A stretch of 64,000 nucleotides of DNA from an uncultured Cellvibrionales bacterium (GTDB lineage Bacteria > Pseudomonadota > Gammaproteobacteria > Pseudomonadales > GM7GCV1): positions 1-64,000 of the forward strand of contig CAJXYP010000013.1 of NCBI GenBank assembly GCA_913063225.1. The letters are read 5' to 3'. Below the pieces are notes generated by a model, which was not told where the DNA came from, did no database searches, and was given only the letters and a program-made list of their open reading frames with translations. Both the position numbers and the translations under genes were made by a program. Shown here piece by piece: positions 12,024 through 23,475 of the stretch (positions are counted from its first letter, which is position 1; every line of letters begins with the position of its first letter).

Positions 12024-13610
12024 TTGAACTCAGATAATGCACCTAAAAAAGCAAAGCGCGGCATGTTACGAGCCACTTCGGCTGTCGGAACTGCGACTAT
12101 GTCTTCGCGCATTCTCGGCCTGTTCAGAGACGTGGTGTTTGCCCGCCTTATCGGCGCGAGCGACACGGCAGACGCATTTTTTGTAGCATTCAAACTGCCT
12201 AATTTTTTTCGTCGTCTGTTTGCTGAGGGTGCGTTTAATACTGCTTTTGTTCCGGTGTTATCTGACTATCGCAATCACCGCGAGCACAGCGAAGTTCAAA
12301 ATCTGGTGAACAGAACCTTTGCGGCGCTAACCGGGGTGTTGCTGATAATGACCCTATTGGTGGTGGTTTTTTCACCGGCGGTTATGGCAGTTTATGGAAT
12401 GGGGTTTCTTGATGAACCCGAAAAATTTCAGCTTGCCAGTGAAATGCTGCGCATAACTTTTCCCTACCTACTTCTTATTTCCCTAACTGGATTTGCCGGA
12501 TCTATTCTGAATAGCTATGACCGGTTTTCTGTGCCCGCGATCACACCGATTTTTTTGAATATCTCCTTGATTTCAGCGGCGCTGTTTGCGGCGCCATATT
12601 TTGAGCAGCCGGAATTTGCCTTGGCTTGGGGTGTGCTAGTTGCCGGTGTCATCCAGCTCTTGTTTCAACTGCCTTTCCTGGCACGCATTCATCTACTTCC
12701 GCGTCCGGTGCTTAGTTTTAAAGATCCCGGCGTAAGTCGCATATTTAAACTAATGATACCGGCCATGTTCGGTGTGTCCGTTGGGCAGATTAATCTGTTA
12801 CTCGATACGATTTTGGCAACCTTCTTGCCAGGCGGAAGTGTAGCTTGGCTATATTACTCCGATAGGTTGATGGAATTGCCACTTGGCGTGTTTGGGGTGG
12901 CGATAGCAACGGTGGCTTTGCCGAACCTGTCTCGGCAGCGGTTTGGAGAAGATCCTAAGGCTTTCGGGCAAATGCTAATTTGGTCAGTTCGCATGGTCAT
13001 ATTGATTGGTTTGCCCGCGGCAGTTGCGTTGATACTTTTAGCAGAGCCTATTTTGACCACTCTATTTCAATACGGTGAGATGGGGGCTAGAGACGTAGCT
13101 ATGGCTAGCTTCAGCTTACAAGCCTATGCGCTTGGCTTGCTGGCCTTTATGTTGGTCAAGGTATTAGCTACCGGATACTTTGCGCGAGAAGATACCAAAA
13201 CTCCGGTGCGGGTGGGTATTTACGCGATGGTAGCCAATATGGGGCTCAATCTCATATTGGTACTGCTCTTCCATTCGCTATGGCAAATAGGTCACGTTGG
13301 GTTAGCCCTGGCTACTTCGGCATCAGCCTGTCTCAATGCGGGTTTGTTGTACCGGGGATTGCGCCGCACGGAGCAAATACCCTCGATTAGAGTGCTGCGC
13401 CCCTTTATTCTCCAGGTAGCACTCGGTCTGGCGCTAATGAGCTTGGTATTGATTGCAGGTACCTCCTATTGGAATACATGGTCTGATTGGTCAGTCTGGC
13501 AACGCATATGGCGACTCGCGGCGCTTTGTTCAGCTGGCGGTGGCCTATATCTAATAGGTTTACTAGTTACCGGTGCTCGGCTGCGCGATTTTCAGATGAG
13601 ATCTGCTTAA
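12024..13610 (+). CDS. murJ: Lipid II flippase MurJ
   Basis: 528 aa; SSRILGLFRDVVFARLIGASDTADAFFVAFKLPNFFRRLFAEGAFNTAFVPV; probable TTG start. Confidence 0.95.
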   Translation: MNSDNAPKKAKRGMLRATSAVGTATMSSRILGLFRDVVFARLIGASDTADAFFVAFKLPNFFRRLFAEGAFNTAFVPVLSDYRNHREHSEVQNLVNRTFAALTGVLLIMTLLVVVFSPAVMAVYGMGFLDEPEKFQLASEMLRITFPYLLLISLTGFAGSILNSYDRFSVPAITPIFLNISLISAALFAAPYFEQPEFALAWGVLVAGVIQLLFQLPFLARIHLLPRPVLSFKDPGVSRIFKLMIPAMFGVSVGQINLLLDTILATFLPGGSVAWLYYSDRLMELPLGVFGVAIATVALPNLSRQRFGEDPKAFGQMLIWSVRMVILIGLPAAVALILLAEPILTTLFQYGEMGARDVAMASFSLQAYALGLLAFMLVKVLATGYFAREDTKTPVRVGIYAMVANMGLNLILVLLFHSLWQIGHVGLALATSASACLNAGLLYRGLRRTEQIPSIRVLRPFILQVALGLALMSLVLIAGTSYWNTWSDWSVWQRIWRLAALCSAGGGLYLIGLLVTGARLRDFQMRSA

Positions 13611-13678
13611 GCTTTCAGTTTCGAGCTATTCCGGACTTCCTAGCGGGGGTATAATCCAGAGCTGTAAACGCTTAGAGC

Positions 13679-14641
13679 ATGGCCAGCATTTCCTTTTCAA
13701 ATATTCACCATAAGTTATCTACGGATCGGGGTTTCGATGAACCCTGCGGTTTGGCTATTGGTTCTTTTGACGGAGTGCATCTTGGCCATCAAGCAATTGT
13801 TCGTCGTGTGGTCGAAGAATCGAACCGTCTGGGCCTGAAGTCTAGACTGCTAACTTTCTACCCTCGCCCGAGCGAATATTTTGCTCCGGAAAAAATTATG
13901 CCTTCGCTAATGAGCTGGCGGGAAAAGGTCTGCTATTTATCCGGGTTGGGTTTGGATGATGTGATATGTATGCCCTTCAATAAACGGTTGAGTCGGCTCA
14001 GCGCAGAAGACTTTATTCAAGAGATCTTGATTACCGGACTAAAGGCAAAATACCTGAGCGTGGGCGCCGATTTTCGATTTGGTGCAAACCGAGGCGGTGA
14101 TACAGAGCTGCTTCAAAAAAGAGGTAGTGAGTTGGATTTTAATGTGGGAATCGCCGAGACACAAATCCACGCTAGCTCACGAATTAGCAGTACCCGTATT
14201 CGGGAGAGCTTGTTGCAGGGTGATTTAGAAACTGCACAGGAAATGCTAGGCCGCCCCTATTGTTTAGCGGGCAGGGTAATTCGTGGCAATCAGCTAGGTA
14301 GGCAGATGGGCGTTCCCACGGCAAATGTACATCTTAGGCGCACGCGAATATGCGTAAATGGCGTTTATGCGGTGGGTGCCAGTTGTGATGGGAAAGCTTT
14401 TACGGGTGTGGCGAATATCGGATATCGCCCTACGGTGGATAAGCTTGAAAAACCGCTATTGGAAGTGCACCTGCTCGACTATGATGGTGATCTTTACGGT
14501 AAACAGTTGGAAGTTGATTTGCTGCACAAGATTCGCGGCGAACAGAAGTTTGATTCCCTGCAGATTTTGCAGCAACAGATATTAAAAGACGTTGAAGAAG
14601 CAAAAAAATGGCACCTTGGCCAGTCTTCTTCCAATCACTAA
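13679..14641 (+). CDS. ribF: Bifunctional riboflavin kinase/FAD synthetase
   Basis: GLAIGSFDGVHLGHQAIV; GVPTANVHL; GVANIGYRPT. Confidence 0.95.
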   Translation: MASISFSNIHHKLSTDRGFDEPCGLAIGSFDGVHLGHQAIVRRVVEESNRLGLKSRLLTFYPRPSEYFAPEKIMPSLMSWREKVCYLSGLGLDDVICMPFNKRLSRLSAEDFIQEILITGLKAKYLSVGADFRFGANRGGDTELLQKRGSELDFNVGIAETQIHASSRISSTRIRESLLQGDLETAQEMLGRPYCLAGRVIRGNQLGRQMGVPTANVHLRRTRICVNGVYAVGASCDGKAFTGVANIGYRPTVDKLEKPLLEVHLLDYDGDLYGKQLEVDLLHKIRGEQKFDSLQILQQQILKDVEEAKKWHLGQSSSNH

Positions 14642-14665
14642 CAAACCCCAAATTATTGTTAATAA

Positions 14666-17494
14666 ATGAACGAAACGACTGATAACAAAAGCGACAAAAA
14701 AATCGATTATAAAGGCACGCTAAACCTTCCAAATACAGGCTTTCCGATGAAAGCCAATTTGGCTAATCGTGAACCTGCACGTCTTAAAAAGTGGCAGGAC
14801 GATGATGTGTACGCCAAGGTGAGAGAAGCCCGCAGAGGCCGTGAGCAGTTTATTCTGCATGATGGGCCTCCTTATGCGAATGGCGATATACATATTGGTC
14901 ATGCGGTGAATAAAATTCTAAAAGACTTCATTGTCAAAAGCCGCACTTTGGATGGTTTTGATGCGCCCTATATCCCGGGCTGGGATTGCCATGGCCTGCC
15001 AATTGAACACCAGGTTGAGAAAAAGATTGGGCGGGCTGGAAGCAAGGTTGACCACACCACTTTTCGGGCAAAATGCAAAGAGTACGCTCTAAAACAGGTT
15101 GATCGTCAACGTGCTGACTTTATTCGTCTGGGTGTTTTTGGCGACTGGGATAAGCCCTATTTGACGGTAGATGCGAAAGTTGAGGCAGATACTATTCGCG
15201 CTCTCGGAAAAATTATAGAAAATGGTCATCTCCACAAGGGTGTTAAGCCTGTGTATTGGAGTGTTGTGGGTGGATCGGCACTAGCGGAAGCTGAAGTGGA
15301 ATATCAGGAAAAGACTTCTTGGTCTATTGACGTTGCTTACGCTTTTGAGACTGCTGCCGAACAAGAAGCCAAAAAAGCTTTGCATATAACTGATCAAAAC
15401 TTACCACTCAATGTGGTTATCTGGACTACTACGCCTTGGACATTGCCCTCGAGCCAAGCCGTAAGCCTAAATGCAGAGTTAGACTATGTTGGCGTATTCA
15501 GCCCTTCTGGCGATCAGATATATCTCGTCGCTGAAGATCTTGTAGATTCCTTTGCAGAGCGCGTTGGTTGGGCTGATATTCAAAAAACTGACAGCGCTAA
15601 AGGTGCGGTATTTGAAGGGCTAAAATTACATCATCCCTTTTACGAATTGCTGTTACCTATTCTGCTGGGTAATCACGTAACCACCGAAGCTGGTACTGGA
15701 GCGGTTCATACTGCGCCTGATCACGGCGAAGACGATTTTCGTATTGGACGACAGTACGGAATCGGTGTTCTCAATTATGTGAATGACCATGGATTATTCC
15801 GCGATCAAGTGGAATTCTTTGCTGGCGAACACGTCTACAAAGTAGATCCTCTCGTGCTTGATAAATTGCGAGAGAAGAATAGATTGTTGGCTGCCAGTCA
15901 GTTCAGCCATAGCTACCCTCACTGCTGGAGAACGAAAACACCGCTAATCTATCGAGCGACTCCGCAATGGTTTATCAGCATGCGCCAAAATGGGCTGCTT
16001 GATCGGGTTAAAGAGTTAGTAGAAGAGGTTCGCTGGATACCCAATTGGGGTAGGGCGCGGATAGACTCCATGTTGGACAGCAGTCCGGATTGGTGTATCT
16101 CCCGTCAGAGAACTTGGGGCGTTCCCATTGCTCTTTTTGTGCATCGTGAAACAGAAGAGCTGCATCCAAATACCTCAGCATTAATCGAAGAGGTGGCACA
16201 ACGTGTTGAGAAAAAGGGCATGGATGCTTGGTTTGAAGCCAAGCCAGAAGATTTTCTAGATGCCGGTGCATCAGATTATCGTATGGTGACTGACACCTTA
16301 GATGTTTGGTTTGATTCTGGAGTGACTCATTTTTCTGTTTTGGAACAGCGGGAAGAGCTGCGAGTGCCTGCTGATCTCTATCTGGAAGGTTCGGACCAAC
16401 ACCGTGGATGGTTCCAGTCTTCGCTTAAAACTTCTGCCGCCATCAACAATGCTGCTCCCTACAAAGAAGTACTTACTCATGGCTTTGTGGTAGATGCTCA
16501 GGGCAAGAAAATGTCCAAATCTATGGGCAATGTGGTCGCTCCACAATTTGTGATGAATCAACTTGGTGCAGATGTTCTGCGATTGTGGGTCGCCTCAACA
16601 GATTCTTCCAGCGAAATGACAGTGTCTGATGAAATTCTGAAGCGAACCTCTGACTCCTATCGTCGTATTCGTAATACTGCGCGCTATTTGCTAGCTAATC
16701 TGGACGGCTTTGATCCTCGGAAATCAATACTGGAAGATGCTGAATTACTGGAATTAGATCGATGGATTCTCGATCGGACGAGATCCTTACAAGCGGAAAT
16801 AATCGCCGATTACCAAGAGTATCGCTTCCATAGTATTTATCAAAAGCTGCATAACTTTTGTGCTGGTGATCTCGGTGCCTTTTATTTGGATGTAATTAAG
16901 GATCGGATATATACCTGCCCTGAAGATAGCGCTGCTAGACGATCTGCGCAGTCTGCAATCTTTCACATCGCGAATGCGTTGGTGCGCTGGATCGCCCCAA
17001 TCCTCAGCTTTACCGCGGATGAAATATGGGATTTTTTACCGGAAACAGAATCAAGCGTTTTTGAGGCAGAGTGGTATCAACATCTTCCAGCTCTTGGCGC
17101 GGACGCCAAGCTCTCGTCGGATGATTGGCAGCGAATTATGCAAGTTCGTGAACAAGTAAATCTGGGTATCGAACTGAAGCGCGGCGGAGGAGAAATTGGT
17201 GGCGCTTTAGAGGCGGAAGTTGATTTGTACCTGGGTGCAGATGACTATCTTTTGTTGGATAGATTGGGTGCGGAACTTAGATTTGTACTTATTGTTTCCT
17301 CCGTTCGAATTCACTCGGGTTATGAAGACAAAAAATCTGACTTAGATATCAAAATATCTAAGAGTGCTAACCAAAAATGTGTTCGGTGCTGGAATCACCG
17401 CGAAGATGTAGGTGGCAATTCAGCGCACCCGGAAATTTGCACACGATGCGTTCAAAATATTGAAACCTCCGGCGAGGTAAGGTATTTTGCTTAG
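14666..17494 (+). CDS. ileS: Isoleucyl-tRNA synthetase
   Basis: 942 aa; [32 protein letters not shown]-terminal [12 protein letters not shown] Zn motif. Confidence 0.98.
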   Translation: MNETTDNKSDKKIDYKGTLNLPNTGFPMKANLANREPARLKKWQDDDVYAKVREARRGREQFILHDGPPYANGDIHIGHAVNKILKDFIVKSRTLDGFDAPYIPGWDCHGLPIEHQVEKKIGRAGSKVDHTTFRAKCKEYALKQVDRQRADFIRLGVFGDWDKPYLTVDAKVEADTIRALGKIIENGHLHKGVKPVYWSVVGGSALAEAEVEYQEKTSWSIDVAYAFETAAEQEAKKALHITDQNLPLNVVIWTTTPWTLPSSQAVSLNAELDYVGVFSPSGDQIYLVAEDLVDSFAERVGWADIQKTDSAKGAVFEGLKLHHPFYELLLPILLGNHVTTEAGTGAVHTAPDHGEDDFRIGRQYGIGVLNYVNDHGLFRDQVEFFAGEHVYKVDPLVLDKLREKNRLLAASQFSHSYPHCWRTKTPLIYRATPQWFISMRQNGLLDRVKELVEEVRWIPNWGRARIDSMLDSSPDWCISRQRTWGVPIALFVHRETEELHPNTSALIEEVAQRVEKKGMDAWFEAKPEDFLDAGASDYRMVTDTLDVWFDSGVTHFSVLEQREELRVPADLYLEGSDQHRGWFQSSLKTSAAINNAAPYKEVLTHGFVVDAQGKKMSKSMGNVVAPQFVMNQLGADVLRLWVASTDSSSEMTVSDEILKRTSDSYRRIRNTARYLLANLDGFDPRKSILEDAELLELDRWILDRTRSLQAEIIADYQEYRFHSIYQKLHNFCAGDLGAFYLDVIKDRIYTCPEDSAARRSAQSAIFHIANALVRWIAPILSFTADEIWDFLPETESSVFEAEWYQHLPALGADAKLSSDDWQRIMQVREQVNLGIELKRGGGEIGGALEAEVDLYLGADDYLLLDRLGAELRFVLIVSSVRIHSGYEDKKSDLDIKISKSANQKCVRCWNHREDVGGNSAHPEICTRCVQNIETSGEVRYFA

Positions 17495-17975
17495 AGGGTT
17501 TCTGAGTCACTGGATCTGGTATTTCAGTACGTTAGTTTGGGTTGTTTTAGATCAGTGGACCAAGTGGTTGGCGGATACCATGCTTAGTTATGGCCGACCC
17601 CATGAAGTCCTTCCAGTATTTGATTTAACCCTGCTCTATAACCGCGGCGCTGCGTTTAGCTTTTTGAGCGAGGCTGGAGGTTGGCAGCGCTGGGTATTTT
17701 CTGCGCTTTCTGCGGCCGTCTCCATTTTTCTTATTATTGAAATCCCAAAACAGAAAAGCCTTTACTCAAAACTGGCCTTTGCCATGATTTTAAGTGGCGC
17801 CTTGGGAAATCTTATCGATCGCGCACGACTCGGCTATGTAGTCGATTTTGTGCACGTGCATTGGCAGGATCATTATTTTCCCGCTTTCAATTTAGCAGAC
17901 GCTGCGATCAGCGTTGGCGTATGCTTTCTACTTGTTGATTGGTATTTGATAGAGAGAAAAGAGAAGAATGCTTGA
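17487..17975 (+). CDS. lspA: Lipoprotein signal peptidase
   Basis: [53 protein letters not shown]; overlaps ileS by 8 bp. Confidence 0.96.
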   Translation: MLRGFLSHWIWYFSTLVWVVLDQWTKWLADTMLSYGRPHEVLPVFDLTLLYNRGAAFSFLSEAGGWQRWVFSALSAAVSIFLIIEIPKQKSLYSKLAFAMILSGALGNLIDRARLGYVVDFVHVHWQDHYFPAFNLADAAISVGVCFLLVDWYLIERKEKNA

Positions 17976-18408
17976 AGTAAGCCCCGGAACACTGGTTCAT
18001 TTAAACTTTTCCATCCGGCTGGAAGATGGTTCGCTAGTTGATTCAAATTTAGATCGCGACCCGGTCAAGTTCGAAGTTGGCGATGGTTCGCTTTTGTTTG
18101 GGTTCGAGAAACAGCTGTTTGGAATGAAAGCGGGCGAAGCCGCGGTATTTCCTGTAGCCGCCGAAGACGGTTTCGGCATACATAACCCAGACAATATACA
18201 AAAAATAAAAACGGACCAATTCACTGATGTCGAGCCAGAAATTGGCATGATCATGGGGTTTTCCGATCCAGCTCAAGGTGAAGTCCCTGGTGTAGTATGT
18301 GAAATCGACGAAGAATATATTTCTGTAGATTTTAATCATCCACTGGCCGGCCGAAAATTGGAATTTGAAGTAAAAATTCATTCCGTAGAGCCAGTCCAAA
18401 GCCATTAG
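17968..18408 (+). CDS. fkpB: FKBP-type peptidyl-prolyl isomerase
   Basis: LEDGSLVDSNLDRDPVKFEVGDGSLLFGFEKQLFGMKAGE; canonical lspA-fkpB-ispH order. Confidence 0.93.
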   Translation: MLEVSPGTLVHLNFSIRLEDGSLVDSNLDRDPVKFEVGDGSLLFGFEKQLFGMKAGEAAVFPVAAEDGFGIHNPDNIQKIKTDQFTDVEPEIGMIMGFSDPAQGEVPGVVCEIDEEYISVDFNHPLAGRKLEFEVKIHSVEPVQSH

Positions 18409-18432
18409 ACAGAAAATAGAGAGCCACTAGCG

Positions 18433-19374
18433 ATGACCATGGAACTAGTTTTAGCCAATCCGAGAGGGTTTTGCGCAGGAGTAGATCGAGCGATTGATAT
18501 CGTTAATCGTGCCTTAGATGTATTTGGTCCTCCGATCCATGTGCGTCACGAAGTAGTGCATAACAAATACGTGGTTGATCAGCTGCGGCAGCGAGGTGCT
18601 GTTTTTGTTGAAGAACTCGATGAAGTGCCGGATGACGCTATTGTTATTTTTAGCGCGCATGGCGTATCCAAGCTGGTTCAGAATGAAGCGATCGAGCGTG
18701 GTTTAAAAGTCTTTGATGCGACTTGTCCACTAGTAACTAAAGTTCATATGGAAGTTACGCAATTCAGCACCGCCGGCTGGGAATGCGTCCTCATAGGCCA
18801 TCAGGGGCATCCAGAAGTGGAGGGCACGATGGGGCAATACGACACCTCATCTGGAGGCAAGATCTACCTGGTCGAAGATGAATCCGATGTCGCTAGTCTT
18901 GAGGTGGACAACCCCAGCTGTCTTGCCTACGTAACTCAAACAACCCTATCAGTGGATGATACGGCTAGGGTTATCGACGCTTTACGTACTCGCTTTCCCG
19001 AAATTAAAGGACCGCGAAAAGATGATATTTGTTATGCTACTCAAAATAGGCAGGACGCCGTCAAACAACTCGCGTTGGAGTCTGATTTGGTTTTGGTGGT
19101 AGGGTCAGTGAACAGCTCAAACTCAAATAGGCTAAGAGAATTGGCTGAACGCTGTGGAACAGAAGCGTATTTGATCGATAGCGCCAAAGATATTCAGTCA
19201 GATTGGTTATTGAGTAAAAAGTCTGTGGGAGTAACTGCGGGCGCGTCCGCACCGGAGATATTGGTTGAAGAGGTTATTCAATCACTTCGGGACTTGGGAG
19301 CTACTGAGCCTCGAAATGCCGCAGGAATCGAAGAGAACGTACACTTTTCCCTTCCGAGAGAGTTGCGCGTCTAA
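18433..19374 (+). CDS. ispH: 4-hydroxy-3-methylbut-2-enyl diphosphate reductase
   Basis: [57 protein letters not shown]. Confidence 0.97.
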   Translation: MTMELVLANPRGFCAGVDRAIDIVNRALDVFGPPIHVRHEVVHNKYVVDQLRQRGAVFVEELDEVPDDAIVIFSAHGVSKLVQNEAIERGLKVFDATCPLVTKVHMEVTQFSTAGWECVLIGHQGHPEVEGTMGQYDTSSGGKIYLVEDESDVASLEVDNPSCLAYVTQTTLSVDDTARVIDALRTRFPEIKGPRKDDICYATQNRQDAVKQLALESDLVLVVGSVNSSNSNRLRELAERCGTEAYLIDSAKDIQSDWLLSKKSVGVTAGASAPEILVEEVIQSLRDLGATEPRNAAGIEENVHFSLPRELRV

Positions 19375-19410
19375 GGACACAGCTAGCGGTGTCCCCGACG
19401 GCTGTGTATT

Positions 19411-19638
19411 TTAGGGCCAGTTGCCTGTTTTAGCGCCGCGACTGTTTAGTGTCAGATTGCCATCAGAAGCCTGTCCTTCTTGTGGAACTGCAGTTAGCAA
19501 TACGCACTGTCCAATCCCACCAGCGCAAGCTGTTGCTGTGACCTTGTAAATACTCTCACTAGAATCAACACTGGCGGCAGAAGCGAAGTCCTGATCAGCA
19601 TCTCTTGGGCTGGACATAGCTGCGAATTTTTGGTTCAA
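19411..19638 (-). pseudogene. Type IV pilin (PilE-like) C-terminal remnant
   Basis: YKVTATACAGGIGQCVLLTAVPQEGQASDGNLTLNSRGAKTGNWP resembles PilE-type pilin C-termini; no N-terminal GFTLxE helix; sits next to ispH, where pilE is found in Pseudomonas. Confidence 0.7.
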
Positions 19639-20743
19639 CTCTGCGTGAAAGCTGATTTACTACATCGATTATTTCATTCATACGAATACAGTGACGATCA
19701 ATTACATCCATAAAGGCGTGATCTTCATCTGAAACATTTTCAGACTGTTGAAGCAGTTGATTCGCCTGGCTGATTGCTGAAAGTGGGTTGCGGACCTCGT
19801 GAGCCAGGCCGGCGCTCAATTGCCCTAATGAATCGAGTTTTAGTTGCTGAGCTCGCTGACGCAGCCGCCTGGTATCTTCCAGAAAAACCAGCGTCTGATC
19901 TGAATCGGTACTTTTCAGGCGGTTAAACTGTATTTGGATATTTATCCCGGAGTAGGGGTGAGTAAAAGAGCGAAAACCGGCGCCGCGATTCTGAATCCAG
20001 TTTTCATAGGGTTCTCCCAGTCTGTCGAGATCACGTATATCTTCTGAAATTAGCGCAATATCTTCGCCATTTTTACCACAAAGGAAATTATTGGCAGCGC
20101 GATTTGATAACCTGATTATGTGGTCTTCTAGTACCAACACCCCCGTTTCCATGCGGGCAATAATCGAGTCGTTCATGGCGCGCAATGCACTAGCTGCCTT
20201 TGCGCTTTCTTCTGCTCGTATTTGTGCCGCAGTTAGCGTTCGGCCTAGAGCTCCGAATACTAGAGTGGTAACAAATAGGACTGACCCCAATATGCCACTC
20301 GGCAGAAATCCGGCTGGTGTCCCTATGTTGTCAAACACTAACAACGAGTGAATAAATAAGGTGGATAAGCTAGCAACCGATGCGGATAGTAGAGATAGTC
20401 GCAATGGCAAGATGAGCCCAGCCATGGCTGCTTCCGGCATCATTAGGAAGATCAGTCCGCTGGTGATACCACCACAGGCGTAGGCGAGAATGGCAATGGC
20501 GATCAAATCTATCAGAATATTAATAGAGTTGATGGCAGCGTAGTCTTGCCTGGATATTAGCCTGGATATACTAGAAAACAGCACAAGGGCAACCCAAATC
20601 AGGTTTGTTGCCAAATAGAGTGGTTGGTAAATAATTTGTAAAAAACTACTATTTAGGCTGATCGCATAGCTCAATAGCAGGACGGCAGAAACCCCTAAGC
20701 GGTATACTCGAAAAATTTGTTGGGCATTGTCGACGGGGTTCAG
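19595..20743 (-). pseudogene. pilS: PilS sensor histidine kinase, 3'-truncated (catalytic ATPase domain missing)
   Basis: N-terminal TM sensor, PAS-like region, H-box LGQLSAGLAHEVRNPLSAISQANQLL, then ends shortly after VNQLSRR; no HATPase_c. Frame extends upstream of ATG 20674 to a CTG at 20743 preceded by AAAGGAG. Confidence 0.75.
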
Positions 20744-20835
20744 TTTGCTATCTCCTTTTATAGATAGGTAAATGGTAACTGATCTCGCGCTTCAGCGGCG
20801 ACACATTCATATTTACTATCGATTGAATTAATAAA

Positions 20836-22443
20836 TTGAAAATACTTGTAGCTCAGTTTAATCCTCATGTTGGCGACCTTGATGCTAACGCCGCCCGCAT
20901 TATTCAGATTGTAGAAGATGGACAAAACCAAGGTGCAGACCTTATTGTTTTTCCTGAGCTTGCACTCTGTGGGTACCCACCAGAAGATTTATTGCTGCGT
21001 CCTAGCATGAAAATCAGAGTCGATCGTGCTCTAGAGAAAATTGCTCCGGCGGTTACCAGTGCGAAAGTGATATTGGGGTTCCCTCTGGAGGAGGAAGATC
21101 TCCTATACAACGCTGCTGGTGTATTTGAGAATGGTGCACTGACAAATATTTACCGAAAAAGAGAGCTTCCAAACTATAGGGTGTTTGATGAAAAACGGTA
21201 TTTTTCTTCTGGGAATTTGAGTTGTATTATTTCTGTTGGTGGGATCAAAGTAGGTATCACCATTTGCGAAGATTTATGGCACGAGAGTCCGATAAAAGAT
21301 GCTGTTGAAGAGGGAGCTGAGTTAATCGTAAACATTAACGCTTCGCCATTTCAGGTTCGCAAGCATCAGCAAAGGCTCGATATCCTCAAAAAGCAGGCTC
21401 GTCGACACGCTATTCCAATTTTGTACGCCAACATGGTCGGCGGTCAGGATGAACTGGTGTTTGACGGAGATTCAATGCTTGTTGATGCCGCTGGTAACAT
21501 TGGATATCAAGCGGCTTGGTTCAGCGAGAGCTGTGACCTGCTAGAAGCGTCTCTTCCCAGCGATGGGATTAAAGCTAGTGTTGCAGAAATCCCCGGCACC
21601 TTAGAAGCTACCTATCAGGCATTGGTCTTGGGCGTTCATGATTACGTTACCAAGAACGGGTTTTCCAGCGTGGTTTTGGGACTTTCTGGAGGCATTGATT
21701 CAGCGCTTACTCTTGCAATTGCAGTTGATGCACTGGGAGCTGATCGTGTGCGCGCCATAATGATGCCCTTTCACTACACCTCTGATTTAAGTCGAAATTT
21801 GGCCGCTAAACAGGCCGAAACCATGGGCGTGCACTATCAGTCTATTGGCATTGAAGGGATTTTCGATCGCTTTACCGATGCCTTAGCGGAAGAGTTTGCA
21901 GCGTTTGAGCCGGATGTAACCGAGCAGAATATGCAGGCCCGAATTCGAGGTGTGCTCCTGATGGCGATATCCAATAAAGAGGGTTCCCTGGTGCTCACGA
22001 CCGGAAATAAGAGCGAGGTCGCGGTTGGCTATTCGACACTTTACGGAGATATGGCTGGCGGATTTGATGTTCTAAAAGATGTTCTGAAGACGAAGGTGTA
22101 TGAGCTGGCAAATTGGCGTAATAAGATTGCTGCAGTTATTCCGGAACAAGTTATTACTCGCGCCCCATCGGCTGAATTGGCTCCGGGACAAGTCGATCAG
22201 GATTCGCTGCCAGATTACGAAGAGTTGGACGCTATTCTAGAGAAATATATTGAGCTGGATATGAGCGCAGCTTCTATTATTACTCAGGGGTTTGCGGAAG
22301 AAACTGTAGGAAAAGTGGTCAAGCTGGTAGATCGCAATGAATACAAACGGCGTCAATCGGCAATAGGGCCCAGAGTGTCGCAACGTGCATTTGGCAGAGA
22401 TCGACGCTACCCCATTACCAATGGATGGCAGCCTGGGGATTAG
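20836..22443 (+). CDS. nadE: Glutamine-dependent NAD+ synthetase
   Basis: 535 aa; N-terminal nitrilase domain (FPELALCGYPPEDLLLR, ICEDLW), C-terminal LGLSGGIDSALTLAIAVDALG; probable TTG start. Confidence 0.96.
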   Translation: MKILVAQFNPHVGDLDANAARIIQIVEDGQNQGADLIVFPELALCGYPPEDLLLRPSMKIRVDRALEKIAPAVTSAKVILGFPLEEEDLLYNAAGVFENGALTNIYRKRELPNYRVFDEKRYFSSGNLSCIISVGGIKVGITICEDLWHESPIKDAVEEGAELIVNINASPFQVRKHQQRLDILKKQARRHAIPILYANMVGGQDELVFDGDSMLVDAAGNIGYQAAWFSESCDLLEASLPSDGIKASVAEIPGTLEATYQALVLGVHDYVTKNGFSSVVLGLSGGIDSALTLAIAVDALGADRVRAIMMPFHYTSDLSRNLAAKQAETMGVHYQSIGIEGIFDRFTDALAEEFAAFEPDVTEQNMQARIRGVLLMAISNKEGSLVLTTGNKSEVAVGYSTLYGDMAGGFDVLKDVLKTKVYELANWRNKIAAVIPEQVITRAPSAELAPGQVDQDSLPDYEELDAILEKYIELDMSAASIITQGFAEETVGKVVKLVDRNEYKRRQSAIGPRVSQRAFGRDRRYPITNGWQPGD

Positions 22444-22509
22444 TAGTAAAACGAATTACACACACAAAGCGCTTAGGTGAGCAGCCCTGATTTGAGAATT
22501 TTGGTAACG

Positions 22510-23439
22510 CTATTGTTGCTCAGGGTTGTAGAGTTCGCGAGTATCAAAACCCAGTGGTTCAGGTTGATCGACAATGCCAAAAGTTAATCGATTTAACCAT
22601 GAGCGTTGAATTCCACCAGCTATATCACGATCTCGTAGATTGCCTTCTGCGTCTAGTGCAGGGTGTTCAGGGTAGTTTTCCCTTAATACCGCTACGGAAT
22701 TTTCGGCCAATTCAGGTTTGCCCAGCAGGGTATAACCTTGGGCCATAACTGCTAAACCGTCTGGCACAGCTGGCGAGCCTTGAAAACTTTCAATCACATA
22801 CCGGCCCCTATTTGTGGCAGCAAGGTAAGCACCCCGATCAAAGTAATAATTTGCGACATTGATTTCGTGGCGGGCTAGCATATTACGGAGATAGATCATC
22901 CGCTTTCTGGAGTCCGGAGCGTATTCGCTGTTTGGAAAACGAGCCAGAAACTCAGAGAAATACGAGAAAGACTCTCTTGCACTGCCTGGGTCACGCTTAG
23001 TTACATCCAGGGGCAAGAAGTTACCAATAAAAGAACTTTCTTGATTAAAGGAAATTAGCCCTCGCATGTAGTATGCGTAGTCAACGTCCGGATGTTCAGG
23101 ATGTAATCGAATAAATCTATCTGCAGTTGAGGTAGCAGCATCATATTGGCCACCACGGAAATATGCGTAGATCAAGTCGAGTTGAGCTTGCTCGGCAAAC
23201 AAACCGAAGGGAAACTGAGCCTCGAGAGCCTGTAAAAACTGCGCAGCTATTGAAAATTGAGACGCTTCGATAAGTCCGGAAGCTTCTTCATAGAGTTCGG
23301 TTTCTATCATTCCCTCGCCGATTTGTTCTTCTTCCTTGTCTCCAAAGAAGGAACAGCCGCTAATTAGCAGGATGCAGGCGAAAGGAAGGGATTTTTTTAC
23401 AAGTAAAGCTATCAAATGTGGCAAAGTAGGATTCTGCAT
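22510..23439 (-). CDS. bamD: Outer membrane assembly lipoprotein BamD
   Basis: Lipobox region LLISGC; LIYAYFRGGQYDAATSTADRFIRLHPEHPDVDYAYYMRGL; divergent from rluD as is typical. Confidence 0.93.
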   Translation of the reverse strand: MQNPTLPHLIALLVKKSLPFACILLISGCSFFGDKEEEQIGEGMIETELYEEASGLIEASQFSIAAQFLQALEAQFPFGLFAEQAQLDLIYAYFRGGQYDAATSTADRFIRLHPEHPDVDYAYYMRGLISFNQESSFIGNFLPLDVTKRDPGSARESFSYFSEFLARFPNSEYAPDSRKRMIYLRNMLARHEINVANYYFDRGAYLAATNRGRYVIESFQGSPAVPDGLAVMAQGYTLLGKPELAENSVAVLRENYPEHPALDAEGNLRDRDIAGGIQRSWLNRLTFGIVDQPEPLGFDTRELYNPEQQ

Positions 23440-23475
23440 AGAATGTTCTGAAGGACGTGATTAAAACATACCAAG

